A DNA stretch of 64,000 nucleotides from Blastococcus sp. TF02A-26 (GTDB taxonomy: Bacteria; Actinomycetota; Actinomycetes; Mycobacteriales; Geodermatophilaceae): contig NZ_QOHG01000009.1 in assembly GCF_003319125.1 (NCBI RefSeq), positions 120,564-184,563 on the forward strand. The letters run 5' to 3'. The notes beneath the pieces were generated by a model, which saw nothing but the letters and a program-made list of their open reading frames with translations, was not told the origin of the DNA and made no database searches. This document shows positions 7,094 to 14,559 of this stretch, piece after piece. Every line of letters starts with the position of its first letter. Positions within the stretch are counted from its first letter, which is position 1. The position numbers and the translations under genes are program-made.

Positions 7094-8324
7094 GCCGGGC
7101 CCGCTCGCGCCAGTCCTCGGGCAGCAGGTGGTCCAGGACGTCGTCCACGCTGACGGCGCCGACCAGCCGGCCCTGGTCGTCGACGACCGGTGCGGCCACC
7201 AGGTTGTAGGTGGCGAAGTAGTGGGTGACCTCGGCCAGCGGGGCCTCCGGGCGGAGCGGCTCGAGGTCGTCGAGGACCCCGCTGACCAGGCTCGACGGGG
7301 GCTCGCGCAGCAGCCGCTGGATGTGCGCCAGCCCCAGGTAGCGGCCGGTCGGCGTGGCCGACGGCGGCCGGCAGACGTAGACCTGGCTGGCCAGGGCCGG
7401 GGTGAGCTCGGGTGCCCGCACCCGGGCCAGCGCCTCGGCGATCGTCGCGTCGGGCGTGAGGATGACCGGCTCGCTGGTCATGATCCCGCCGGCGGTGTCC
7501 TCCGAGTACTGCAGCAGCTGGCGGACCGGCGCGGCCTCGTCGGGCTCCATCAGCTCCAGGAGCCGGTTGCGGTCGACGTTGGACAGCTCGGCCAGCAGGT
7601 CCGCGGCGTCGTCGGGGTCCATCTCCTCCAGGACGTCGGCGGCGCGGGCCTCCTCGAGCGTGCCGAGGATGGTGACCTGCTCGGCCTCGGGCAGCTCGCC
7701 GAGGACGTCGGCCAGCCGCTCGTCGTCGAGCGCCTCGGCCACCTCGTGCCGCCGCTTGATCGGCAGGTCCTGCAGCGCGTGCGCCAGGTCGGCGGCGTTG
7801 AGCTCGCGGTAGGTGGCGATCAGCGTCTCGGTGCCCTGGCCGGACTGGGGCAGCGCCAGCCCGCTGACCTCGTCCCAGGCGAGCTGGTGCAGCTGCCCGC
7901 GGCGGCCGATCCGGCCCGGCTCCTGGACGGCGAGCCGGGTGATCTGCCACTCGCCGGTGCGGGTCTGCTCGATGCCGGCGTCCACGACGGCGGCCCGGCG
8001 ACCGGACTCGGTGATCGTCACGGTCCGGTCGAGCAGCTCGCCGAGCACGAGCGTCTCGCCGCGGCGCTGCTCGAAGCGCTTCAGGTTGATCGTGCCCGAG
8101 GAGAGCACCACAGAGCCGGGGTCGACGGAGGTGACCCGGCCCATCGGCACGAAGATCCGGCGGCGGGTCACCACCTCGACGACCAGCCCCAGCACCCGCG
8201 GGCAGCCGCTGTCCACCCGGAGTGCGACGACGGCGTCCCGCACCTTGCCGACCCGGTCGCCGTTGGGGTCGAAGACGGTCAGTCCGGCGAGCCGCGAGAC
8301 GTAGGCCCGCGTCACCGTCGTCAT
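7086..8324 (-). CDS. PRC-barrel / MgtE N-terminal / CBS domain protein without membrane domain
   Basis: A 412-aa soluble protein. It has an N-terminal PRC-barrel-like part (SRLAGLTVFDPNGDRVGKV), then an MgtE_N-like superhelix with LPEAEQVTILGTLEEARAAD and MDPDDAADLLAELS, then two CBS motifs (GGIMTSEPVILTPDATIAEA and LVGAVSVDDVLDHLLPEDW). The MgtE channel domain is absent, so it is unlikely to transport Mg2+ itself; a sensor role is plausible. Start is ATG 8324, only 26 bp from the divergent phzF-like start. An upstream in-frame ATG would extend into phzF coding DNA. Confidence 0.85.
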   Translation of the reverse strand: MTTVTRAYVSRLAGLTVFDPNGDRVGKVRDAVVALRVDSGCPRVLGLVVEVVTRRRIFVPMGRVTSVDPGSVVLSSGTINLKRFEQRRGETLVLGELLDRTVTITESGRRAAVVDAGIEQTRTGEWQITRLAVQEPGRIGRRGQLHQLAWDEVSGLALPQSGQGTETLIATYRELNAADLAHALQDLPIKRRHEVAEALDDERLADVLGELPEAEQVTILGTLEEARAADVLEEMDPDDAADLLAELSNVDRNRLLELMEPDEAAPVRQLLQYSEDTAGGIMTSEPVILTPDATIAEALARVRAPELTPALASQVYVCRPPSATPTGRYLGLAHIQRLLREPPSSLVSGVLDDLEPLRPEAPLAEVTHYFATYNLVAAPVVDDQGRLVGAVSVDDVLDHLLPEDWRERARRG

Positions 8325-8336
8325 GGGCGCTGAGGC

Positions 8337-8342
8337 TACCGT
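8337..8342 (+). promoter_or_regulatory. Putative leaderless -10 box (TACCGT) of the PhzF-family gene
   Basis: TACCGT ends 8 nt before GTG 8351. Because only 26 bp separate the two divergent starts, the rest of this promoter must lie within the beginning of the MgtE_N/CBS gene. Confidence 0.4.
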
Positions 8343-8350
8343 CGGCTGCC

Positions 8351-9217
8351 GTGGACGCCCCGGCAGCACTGGACTACGAGATCGTGGACGTGTTCGCCCC
8401 GCACGCGTTCGCCGGTAACTCCCTCGCCGTCGTCTTCGACGCCGACGGGCTGACCACCGGGCAGTGCCAGCGGCTGGCGAACGAGTTCAACCTCTCGGAG
8501 ACCTCGTTCCTGTCGGCTCCGCGCGAGGGCGGCGACTACCGGCTGCGCATCTTCACCCCGAACGTGGAGCTGCCCTTCGCCGGCCACCCCAGCGTCGGCG
8601 CCGCGCACACGCTGGTCCGCACCGGCCGGCTGGCCGCCGGGACGCTGCACCAGGAGTGCGGCGCCGGCGTGCTCGACGTCGTCGTGGACGGCGCCGGTGC
8701 CCGGCTCTCCGGGGGCACCCCGACGCTGGCGGAGGGGCCTGACCCCGCCGACCTCGCCGAGGCTCTCGGGCTGTCCCGCGCCGATCTGGTGGGCCACCCC
8801 GCCGACGTCGCCGGGTGCGGCCTGGCCTTCACCTACCTGCACGTCCACCCCGACGCCGTCGACCGCGCGCTGCCCGACCCCGCAGCGCTCGACGCGATCG
8901 GCGGGCACGGGGTGTCCGTCTTCTCCTGGGACCACGCGACCGCGACCGCCCGCGCCCGCGTCTTCGCCGACGGCCTCGGGTGGGGCGAGGACCCGGCCAC
9001 CGGGTCGGCCGCGCTCGGCACCGGCGTCTGGCTGGCGGCGGCCGGCCTGCTCGCGGGGGAGGGGACCAGCGACTACGTCGTCCGTCAGGGCGAGTGGATG
9101 GGCCGCCCGTCGGTGCTGACCTGCACCGTGACCACGACCGCGGGTGCGGCGCTCGCCGCGACCGTCGCCGGGCCGGTCGTCCCGGTGGCCTCGGGACGCA
9201 TCCGGGTGCCCTCCTGA
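8351..9217 (+). CDS. PhzF-family isomerase
   Basis: A 288-aa protein of the PhzF/diaminopimelate-epimerase-like fold (two similar halves). N-terminal VDVFAPHAFAGNSLAVV, the catalytic-Glu segment NEFNLSETSFL (about residue 47), RIFTPNVELPFAGHPSVGAA and the second-half loop GLGWGEDPATGSAALG are all family signatures. The substrate is unknown; no phenazine genes are nearby. Start is GTG 8351 (TACCGT 8 nt upstream, no Shine-Dalgarno). The EamA transporter gene begins directly after, or overlaps the stop if a CTG start is used. Confidence 0.88.
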   Translation: MDAPAALDYEIVDVFAPHAFAGNSLAVVFDADGLTTGQCQRLANEFNLSETSFLSAPREGGDYRLRIFTPNVELPFAGHPSVGAAHTLVRTGRLAAGTLHQECGAGVLDVVVDGAGARLSGGTPTLAEGPDPADLAEALGLSRADLVGHPADVAGCGLAFTYLHVHPDAVDRALPDPAALDAIGGHGVSVFSWDHATATARARVFADGLGWGEDPATGSAALGTGVWLAAAGLLAGEGTSDYVVRQGEWMGRPSVLTCTVTTTAGAALAATVAGPVVPVASGRIRVPS

Positions 9218-9246
9218 ACGACAGCCGGGCGGCCGCCGCGTGGGCG

Positions 9247-10140
9247 GTGCACCGGCCGGGGACCCGGGAGGTCGGGCTGCTCTCCCTGGCCGTCGTCGGC
9301 ATCAGCCTGTCCGCGCCGCTGACCACCCTGCTGAGCGCGCCGATGCTGGCGCTGGCCTTCTGGCGCAACGCCGCCGGCGCCGCCGTCCTGCTGCCGGTCC
9401 TGCTGCTCCGCGAGCGCGCCGTCCTGCGCGGCCTGCGGCTGCGCGACCTCGGGAGCTCCGTCGTCGCCGGGCTCTTCCTGGCCGCGCACTTCGCCGCGTG
9501 GCTGCCCAGCCTGTCGATGACCACGGTCGCCGCGTCCACCGCGCTGGTGACCACCACCCCCATCTGGACGGCGCTGGCCGCGCGGGCGGTGGGGGTGCGG
9601 CTGCCGGGCGCGGTGTGGGGCGGGCTGGTGCTGGCCGTCGTCGGCGTCGCGCTGATCGCCGGGGTCGACGTCACGGTGAGCGCGCGGGCGCTGGCCGGCG
9701 ACGCGCTGGCCCTGCTCGGGGCCGTCTGCGCCGGCGGCTACGTGCTGGCCGGGGCCCGGGCCCGGGAGCGGCTGTCGACCTCGGCCTACGCCGTCGTCTG
9801 CTACGGGGTCTGCGCGGTCGCCGTCGCCGTCGCGGCGCTGGTCACCGACACCCCGCTCGGCGGCTTCACCGCCCGGGACTGGTGGCTGATCGCGGCCATC
9901 ACCTTCTGCGCGCAGCTGCTCGGGCACACGCTGCTCAACTCCGTGCTGGCCACGGTCGGCCCGACGATGGTCAGCCTCGTCGTGCTGCTCGAGGTGCCCG
10001 GTGCGCTGGTGTTCGCGCTGGTCCTGCTCGGACAGCTGCCGCCGCTGCTGGCGCTGCCGGGCGTGCTGCTCGTCGTCGCCGGGGTCGGTCTGGTGGTCCG
10101 CGCCAGCCGGCCGGCGACGCTCGTGGAACCGGCCACATAG
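9247..10140 (+). CDS. EamA/DMT-superfamily transporter
   Basis: A 297-aa membrane protein with ten hydrophobic helices in two EamA repeats. In the first half, LAHFAAWLPSLSMTTVAAS-type residues precede TALVTTTPIWTAL; in the second, GHTLLNSVLATVGPTMVSL. Family members export metabolites; the substrate is unknown. The start is uncertain: GTG 9247 is chosen, but CTG 9214 overlaps the phzF stop and would give 11 more residues. Cotranscription with the PhzF-family gene is likely. Confidence 0.85.
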   Translation: MHRPGTREVGLLSLAVVGISLSAPLTTLLSAPMLALAFWRNAAGAAVLLPVLLLRERAVLRGLRLRDLGSSVVAGLFLAAHFAAWLPSLSMTTVAASTALVTTTPIWTALAARAVGVRLPGAVWGGLVLAVVGVALIAGVDVTVSARALAGDALALLGAVCAGGYVLAGARARERLSTSAYAVVCYGVCAVAVAVAALVTDTPLGGFTARDWWLIAAITFCAQLLGHTLLNSVLATVGPTMVSLVVLLEVPGALVFALVLLGQLPPLLALPGVLLVVAGVGLVVRASRPATLVEPAT

Positions 10141-10176
10141 CCCCGCCCTGGGACGGCGCGGTGATCACGCCGTCGC

Positions 10177-10190
10177 TACTCTCCGGTAAC
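10177..10190 (+). promoter_or_regulatory. TACTCTCCGGTAAC motif upstream of the CoA-ester lyase
   Basis: A 14-bp, partly palindromic element (TAC-N6-GTA core) lies 44 bp before the CitE-like start. The element at 12469-12482, upstream of the acyl-CoA dehydrogenase, matches at 12 of 14 positions. A GTGATCAC palindrome lies just upstream at 10161-10168. Candidate operator for an acyl-CoA-responsive regulator. Confidence 0.45.
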
Positions 10191-10234
10191 TGAGGGGCGG
10201 CGAGGGCGCCGCCGAACCCACAGCAGGAGGCACC

Positions 10235-11188
10235 GTGGCCCAGCTCCGTTCCCGCCGTTCCAACCTCGCCGTCCCGGGCAGCAACCCGCGCTTCCTGGAG
10301 AAGGCGAAGGGGCTGAACGCCGACCAGGTCTTCCTCGACCTGGAGGACGCCTGCGCCCCGCTGGCCAAGCCCGGCGCCCGGAAGAACATCGTCGCGGCGC
10401 TCAACGAGGGTGGCTGGGGCGACAAGATCCGTACCGTCCGCGTCAACGACTGGACGACGGAGTGGACCTTCCAGGACGTGCTCGAGGTCGTCGGCGGCGC
10501 CGGCGCGAACCTCGACTGCATCATGCTGCCGAAGGTCCAGGACGCCGCCCAGGTCAAGGCGCTGGACATGCTGCTCACCCAGATCGAGAAGGCCAACGGG
10601 CTGGAGGTCGGCCGGATCGGCATCGAGGCGCAGATCGAGACCGCGCAGGGCCTCATCAACGTCAACGACATCGCGTTCGCCAGCGACCGCATCGAGACGA
10701 TCATCTTCGGCCCGGCCGACTTCATGGCCAGCATCAACATGAAGTCGCTGGTCGTGGGCGCCCTGCACCCGGACTACCCGGGCGACCCGTTCCACTACAT
10801 CCTCATGCAGATCCTGATGGCCGCGCGCGCCCGCGGCGTGCAGGCCATCGACGGCCCCTTCCTGCAGGTGCGCGACGTGCCCGCGTTCGAGGAGGTCGCC
10901 AAGCGCTCCGCCGTCCTCGGGTTCGACGGCAAGTGGGTGCTGCACCCGGGCCAGGTCGACGCCGCGAACGAGATCTACTCGCCGTCGCAGGAGGACTACG
11001 ACCACGCCGAGCTGATCCTCGACGCCTACGAGTGGGCGACGTCGGAGGCCGGCGGCAAGAAGGGCTCGGCCATGCTGGGCGACGAGATGATCGACGAGGC
11101 CAGCCGCAAGATGGCCCTGGTCATCGCCGGCAAGGGCCGCGCGGCGGGCATGTCCCGCACCTCGTCCTTCACGCCCCCCGAAGCCTGA
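10235..11188 (+). CDS. CitE-like CoA-ester lyase (HpcH/HpaI fold)
   Basis: A 317-aa member of the citrate-lyase-beta/malyl-CoA-lyase family, which cleaves or forms 3-hydroxyacyl-CoA esters with Mg2+. Key parts: RRSNLAVPGSNPRFLEKA at the N-terminus, the metal/CoA segment FLDLEDACAP, ETAQGLINVNDIA (metal-ligand Glu) and FGPADFMASINM. The C-terminal lid includes KWVLHPGQVDAANEIYSP. Length and lid favour an L-malyl-CoA/beta-methylmalyl-CoA lyase-type enzyme over a citrate lyase subunit, but the substrate cannot be read. Start GTG 10235 has AGGAGG 6 nt upstream. Confidence 0.85.
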   Translation: MAQLRSRRSNLAVPGSNPRFLEKAKGLNADQVFLDLEDACAPLAKPGARKNIVAALNEGGWGDKIRTVRVNDWTTEWTFQDVLEVVGGAGANLDCIMLPKVQDAAQVKALDMLLTQIEKANGLEVGRIGIEAQIETAQGLINVNDIAFASDRIETIIFGPADFMASINMKSLVVGALHPDYPGDPFHYILMQILMAARARGVQAIDGPFLQVRDVPAFEEVAKRSAVLGFDGKWVLHPGQVDAANEIYSPSQEDYDHAELILDAYEWATSEAGGKKGSAMLGDEMIDEASRKMALVIAGKGRAAGMSRTSSFTPPEA

Positions 11189-11191
11189 CGC

Positions 11192-11229
11192 GACGGGGCC
11201 GTCTGGCGTCACCAGCCGACGGCCCCGTC
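11192..11229. terminator. Hairpin terminator after the CoA-ester lyase
   Basis: Perfect 12-bp arms GACGGGGCCGTC / GACGGCCCCGTC begin 4 bp after the CitE-like stop codon, with an inner CTGG/CCAG pairing. No U-tract. The next gene (minus strand) ends about 50 bp further on, so it may serve both. Confidence 0.75.
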
Positions 11230-11276
11230 CGGAGGCTCGCCCCGAGCTCGCGAGGGGTGAGAGGGACGGGGTCCTT

Positions 11277-11687
11277 CTAGGGGCCGAAGGAGGCCGACGA
11301 GGCCAGGACGACGAAGAAGAGCAGGCCGAGCACGAACAGGCCGACCGCGATGCCGCCGACGATCACGCCGGCCAGGGCCATGCCGTCGCCCTCCTCGCCG
11401 GTCTCGCGGATCTGCCGCCGCGCGACGAGGCCCAGCACGAGGCTCGCCGGCGCGAACACGAAGATGAAGACCAGCGCCAGGATCGCCATCGTGTTGGTCG
11501 GACGCCGGTAGACGTAGCCGTACCCCGGCGGCGGGTAGCCCGGCGGGCCGTATCCCGGCGGCGGGCCGTAACCGGGAGGCGGGCCGTAAGCGGGAGGCGG
11601 GCCGTAGCCGGGAGGCGGGCCGTAGCCGGGCGGGGGAGCGGAGGCCGGAGGTGGGTCGCCGCGGTAGAAGTCGCCGTCGCTGCTCAC
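11277..11687 (-). CDS. DUF4190-like membrane protein with PPPGYG repeats
   Basis: A 136-aa protein. Residues 10-60 are Pro/Gly/Tyr-rich repeats (PPPGYG and variants). Two membrane helices follow (about 65-90 and 108-132), separated by a short basic/acidic loop RRQIRETGEEGDGMALAG. This helix-loop-helix is the DUF4190 pattern (the GLVARRQIRETGEEG type). Function is unknown. Start is GTG 11687 with GGGAGG 5 nt upstream. It lies 13 bp after the lipoprotein gene and may be cotranscribed with it. Confidence 0.75.
   Translation of the reverse strand: MSSDGDFYRGDPPPASAPPPGYGPPPGYGPPPAYGPPPGYGPPPGYGPPGYPPPGYGYVYRRPTNTMAILALVFIFVFAPASLVLGLVARRQIRETGEEGDGMALAGVIVGGIAVGLFVLGLLFFVVLASSASFGP
11541..11632 (-). 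repeat. 18-bp tandem repeat encoding PPPGYG units
   Basis: Within the preceding gene, an approximately 18-bp unit (plus strand GGGCCGTAGCCGGGAGGC and variants) is repeated about five times, encoding GPPPGY-type hexapeptides. Repeat number is likely to vary between strains through slippage. Confidence 0.7.
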
Positions 11688-11700
11688 GTGGTCCTCCCGA

Positions 11701-12387
11701 TCACTGGCCGACCGCGGCGCCGGGCAGGGCGCGCAGTCGCTGGGCGATGCCCTGGGCGGCTCCCGCGCCCGCCGCAGGATCCTCCGCGATGAGCACCGAC
11801 ACCACCGCGCCACGCCCCTGGGCGATCACGTCCTGGGTGGCGCCGTCGGGCAACCGGTAGCGGGCCACGACGACGTCCTCGGCCAGCCCGTCGATCGCCG
11901 GCGGGTCGAGGAAGGTGCGGTCGTCGGCCGGGCAGGCCGCGAGGGCGTCCCGGAGCTCGGTGAGGGCGAGCGCGCCCGCGGCCGGCGAGGCGTAGGCGAT
12001 CGCCTCCGACGCGACACCCGGTGCGCCACCGGGGTCCAGTCCGACGACGGGGAACTTGACGGTGCGCTGCGCCTCGGAGGCGAAGGTGACCCCGCAGATG
12101 CCCTCGAGGCTCGGGTTGCCCGCCAGGTCGCTGCCCTCGGGCACCGGGTTGGCCTGCACCGACCAGCCGGCCGGGAGGTCGGTGGTCCGCAGGGCGGCGG
12201 CGAGGGCGCCCTCCCCGGCGTTGCGCACCGTGGCCGGGTCGATCGCCGCCCCGGCGGACTCCGCGGCCTGGGCGGGGGCGGGCGCGCTCGTCGGGGTGGT
12301 GCGGGACGCGGCGCCGTCGTCCTCCCCGCCGCAGCCGGCCAGCAGCAGGGCGGCGAGCACGACGGGCACGAGCCGGCGGGAGGACAT
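11701..12387 (-). CDS. Secreted lipoprotein of unknown function
   Basis: A 228-aa protein with a lipoprotein signal peptide: MSSRRLVPVVLAALLLAGCGG, lipobox LAGC, Cys at about residue 18. An Ala/Pro/Thr linker (residues 25-50) precedes a compact domain with three further Cys (ICGV, AACPADD) and TDLPAGWSVQ, which resembles small extracytoplasmic domains of actinobacterial lipoproteins. Function is unknown. Start ATG 12387 has no Shine-Dalgarno site but TAGCGT 7 nt upstream, consistent with a leaderless mRNA. It is divergent from the acyl-CoA dehydrogenase gene. Confidence 0.78.
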   Translation of the reverse strand: MSSRRLVPVVLAALLLAGCGGEDDGAASRTTPTSAPAPAQAAESAGAAIDPATVRNAGEGALAAALRTTDLPAGWSVQANPVPEGSDLAGNPSLEGICGVTFASEAQRTVKFPVVGLDPGGAPGVASEAIAYASPAAGALALTELRDALAACPADDRTFLDPPAIDGLAEDVVVARYRLPDGATQDVIAQGRGAVVSVLIAEDPAAGAGAAQGIAQRLRALPGAAVGQ

Positions 12388-12394
12388 CGCACCG

Positions 12395-12400
12395 ACGCTA
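12395..12400 (-). promoter_or_regulatory. Putative leaderless -10 box (TAGCGT) of the lipoprotein gene
   Basis: TAGCGT on the minus strand ends 7 nt before ATG 12387. No ribosome binding site is visible between them. Confidence 0.4.
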
Positions 12401-12468
12401 GCCCTCCCGGGGGACTCCGCCGCCGGAGGTGATCGGCGCCACGGAGAGGGATGGGCCGGCGTCCCGCA

Positions 12469-12482
12469 TACTCGCGGGTAAC
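12469..12482 (+). promoter_or_regulatory. TACTCGCGGGTAAC motif upstream of the acyl-CoA dehydrogenase
   Basis: This 14-bp element, with TACYCGCGRGTA-like dyad symmetry, ends 35 bp before the acyl-CoA dehydrogenase ATG. It matches the element upstream of the CitE-like gene (10177-10190) at 12 of 14 positions and lies at a similar distance. Both may be operators for the same regulator. Confidence 0.45.
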
Positions 12483-12517
12483 AAATGGACACCGGAGTCC
12501 CCGGAGGAGCGCAACCG

Positions 12518-13717
12518 ATGGCACGTCTCGCCCAGACCGCCGACCTGACCGACGTCCAGCAGGAGATCCTGTCGACGGTCCGCAGCTTCGTGGACAAGGA
12601 GATCATCCCCGCCGCGCAGGAGCTCGAGCACGCCGACGAGTACCCGCAGGAGATCGTCGACGGCCTCAAGGAGCTCGGGATCTTCGGGCTGATGATCCCG
12701 GAGGAGTACGGCGGCCTCGGTGAGAGCCTGCTGACCTACGCGCTGGCGGTCGAGGAGATCGCCCGCGGCTGGATGAGCGTCTCCGGCGTCATCAACACCC
12801 ACTTCATCGTCGCCTACATGCTCCGCCAGCACGGCACCGCCGAGCAGAAGGAGCGGCTGCTGCCGCTCATGGCCACCGGCGAGGTGACCGGCGCGTTCTC
12901 CATGTCCGAGCCCGGCCTCGGGTCCGACGTCGCGGCCATCCGCACCAAGGCGACCAAGACCGACGACGGCGGGTACGTCATCGACGGCCAGAAGATGTGG
13001 CTGACCAACGGCGGCTCCTCCTCGCTGGTGGCGGCGCTGGTGAAGACCGACCTCGGCCACGACAAGCCGCACCAGAACCTCACGACGTTCCTGGTCGAGA
13101 AGCCCCGCGGCTTCGGCGAGGTCGCCCCCGGGCTGACCATCCCCGGGAAGATCGACAAGATGGGCTACAAGGGCGTCGACACCACCGAGCTGGTGTTCGA
13201 CGGCTATCGGATCGGGGCCGACGCGATCCTCGGTGGCGAGCCCGGTCGCGGCTTCGCCCAGATGATGGACGGCGTCGAGGTCGGCCGGGTCAACGTCGCC
13301 GCCCGCGGCTGCGGCATCGCGATCCGCGCCTTCGAGCTCGGCATCCAGTACGCCCAGCAGCGGGAGACCTTCGGCAAGCCGATCGCCCAGCACCAGGCGA
13401 TCGCGTTCAAGCTCGCCGAGATGGCCACCAAGGTCGAGGCGGCCCACACGATGATGGTCCGGGCGGCCCGGCTCAAGGACGCGGGCGTGCGCTCCGACGT
13501 CGAGGCCGGCATGGCCAAGGTGATCGCCAGCGAGTACGCCGCCGAGGTGACCCAGGAGTCCTTCCGCATCCACGGCGGCTACGGCTACTCCAAGGAGTAC
13601 GAGATCGAGCGCCTCATGCGCGAGGCGCCGTTCCTGCTCATCGGCGAGGGCACCAGCGAGATCCAGAAGACGATCATCAGCCGGAACCTGCTCAAGGAGT
13701 ACGCGCTCAAGCGCTGA
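12518..13717 (+). CDS. Acyl-CoA dehydrogenase
   Basis: A 399-aa FAD-dependent acyl-CoA dehydrogenase that introduces the alpha-beta double bond into acyl-CoA. The usual N-, middle and C-terminal domains are present: GAFSMSEPGLGSDVAAI (FAD/substrate loop, about 128), KMWLTNG (about 157), QQRETFGKPIAQHQAI and RIHGGYGYSKEYEIERLMR. The catalytic-base region EGTSEIQKTIISRNLL at the C-terminus is conserved. Substrate chain length cannot be read. Start is ATG 12518 with GGAGGAG upstream. It shares a promoter motif with the CitE-like lyase. Confidence 0.92.
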   Translation: MARLAQTADLTDVQQEILSTVRSFVDKEIIPAAQELEHADEYPQEIVDGLKELGIFGLMIPEEYGGLGESLLTYALAVEEIARGWMSVSGVINTHFIVAYMLRQHGTAEQKERLLPLMATGEVTGAFSMSEPGLGSDVAAIRTKATKTDDGGYVIDGQKMWLTNGGSSSLVAALVKTDLGHDKPHQNLTTFLVEKPRGFGEVAPGLTIPGKIDKMGYKGVDTTELVFDGYRIGADAILGGEPGRGFAQMMDGVEVGRVNVAARGCGIAIRAFELGIQYAQQRETFGKPIAQHQAIAFKLAEMATKVEAAHTMMVRAARLKDAGVRSDVEAGMAKVIASEYAAEVTQESFRIHGGYGYSKEYEIERLMREAPFLLIGEGTSEIQKTIISRNLLKEYALKR

Positions 13718-13722
13718 GCTCC

Positions 13723-13769
13723 GAACGCCAGAGGCCCAGAACCGGTGCGGTTCTGGGCCTCTGGCGTTC
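13723..13769. terminator. Bidirectional hairpin terminator
   Basis: Perfect 21-bp stem with arms beginning GAACGCCAGAGGCCCAGAAC and loop GGTGC, between the convergent acyl-CoA dehydrogenase and ABC permease genes. It even overlaps the permease stop codon. Outer arm bases match the hairpin at 2382-2430. Confidence 0.9.
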
Positions 13770-14559
13770 AGCGGGCGGGCCGGCGCTCGTAGTTGCGCCG
13801 GGCCCACCACCAGCCGACGACGGTGAAGGCGACGCACCAGGCGACCGCGACCGCACCGCTGCTGCCGATCCCGGTCCCGGTGAGCAGGCCGCGCAGCGTC
13901 TCGATGATCGGCGTGAAGGGCTGGTGCTCGGCGAACCATCTCAGCCCCGCGGGCATCGAGTCGGTCGGCACGAAACCGCTGCCGAAGAAGGGCAGGAGCA
14001 GCAGCGGCATCGGCACGTTGCTGGCCGCCTCGACCGTCTTCGTGGCCAGGCCCATGGCGACCGAGAGCCAGGACAGCGCCAGGCTGACCAGCGCCAGGAA
14101 GCCGATCGCGGCCAGCCACTCGAGGACGCCGGCGTCCGGGCGGAAGCCGACGAGGAGGGCGGCGCCGACCACCAGGGTCAGGCCGACCAGCGTCTGGACG
14201 ACCGCGCCGCCGACGTGCCCGGCGAGCACCGCGGCGCGGGAGATGGACATCGTCCGGAAGCGGCTGATGATGCCCTGGGTCATGTCCATGGCGATGGAGA
14301 TCGCGGTGCCCTGCGCCGCCGCCGCGATGGCGAGGACCAGCAGGCCCGGGGTCAGGTACTCGGCGTACTCCGCCCGGCCGCCCGAGGGACCGCCGAGCCC
14401 CGCGCCCAGCGTGCCGCCGAAGACGTAGACGAACAGCAGCAGGAAGACGATCGGCATGGCGGCGACGATCACCGTCAGCGACGGGTAGCGGAGCGCGTGC
14501 TTGAGGTTGCGGCGCAGCATCGTCGCCGAGTCCGACATCGTGGAGCTCAGCGTGGTCAC
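13768..14559 (-). CDS. ABC-2 type transporter permease (drug-resistance family)
   Basis: A 263-aa permease with six hydrophobic segments, of the DrrB/ABC-2 type. A cytoplasmic N-terminus (RRNLKHALRYPS) leads into the first helix, and helices 5-6 flank FVPTDSMPAGLRWFAEHQPF, the DrrB-like loop before PIIETLRGLL. With the ATPase encoded just upstream it should export a hydrophobic compound. Start GTG 14559 overlaps the ATPase stop (GTGA), so translation is coupled. Last gene of the RHH-DUF4097-ABC operon. Confidence 0.88.
   Translation of the reverse strand: MTTLSSTMSDSATMLRRNLKHALRYPSLTVIVAAMPIVFLLLFVYVFGGTLGAGLGGPSGGRAEYAEYLTPGLLVLAIAAAAQGTAISIAMDMTQGIISRFRTMSISRAAVLAGHVGGAVVQTLVGLTLVVGAALLVGFRPDAGVLEWLAAIGFLALVSLALSWLSVAMGLATKTVEAASNVPMPLLLLPFFGSGFVPTDSMPAGLRWFAEHQPFTPIIETLRGLLTGTGIGSSGAVAVAWCVAFTVVGWWWARRNYERRPAR

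Noticed and set aside
7086..8324. A functional MgtE magnesium transporter
   Set aside because: The protein has the N-terminal and CBS domains but no membrane helices, so it cannot be the channel.
11541..11632. CRISPR-like short repeats
   Set aside because: The repeats are contiguous 18-bp in-frame units encoding PPPGYG, without spacers.
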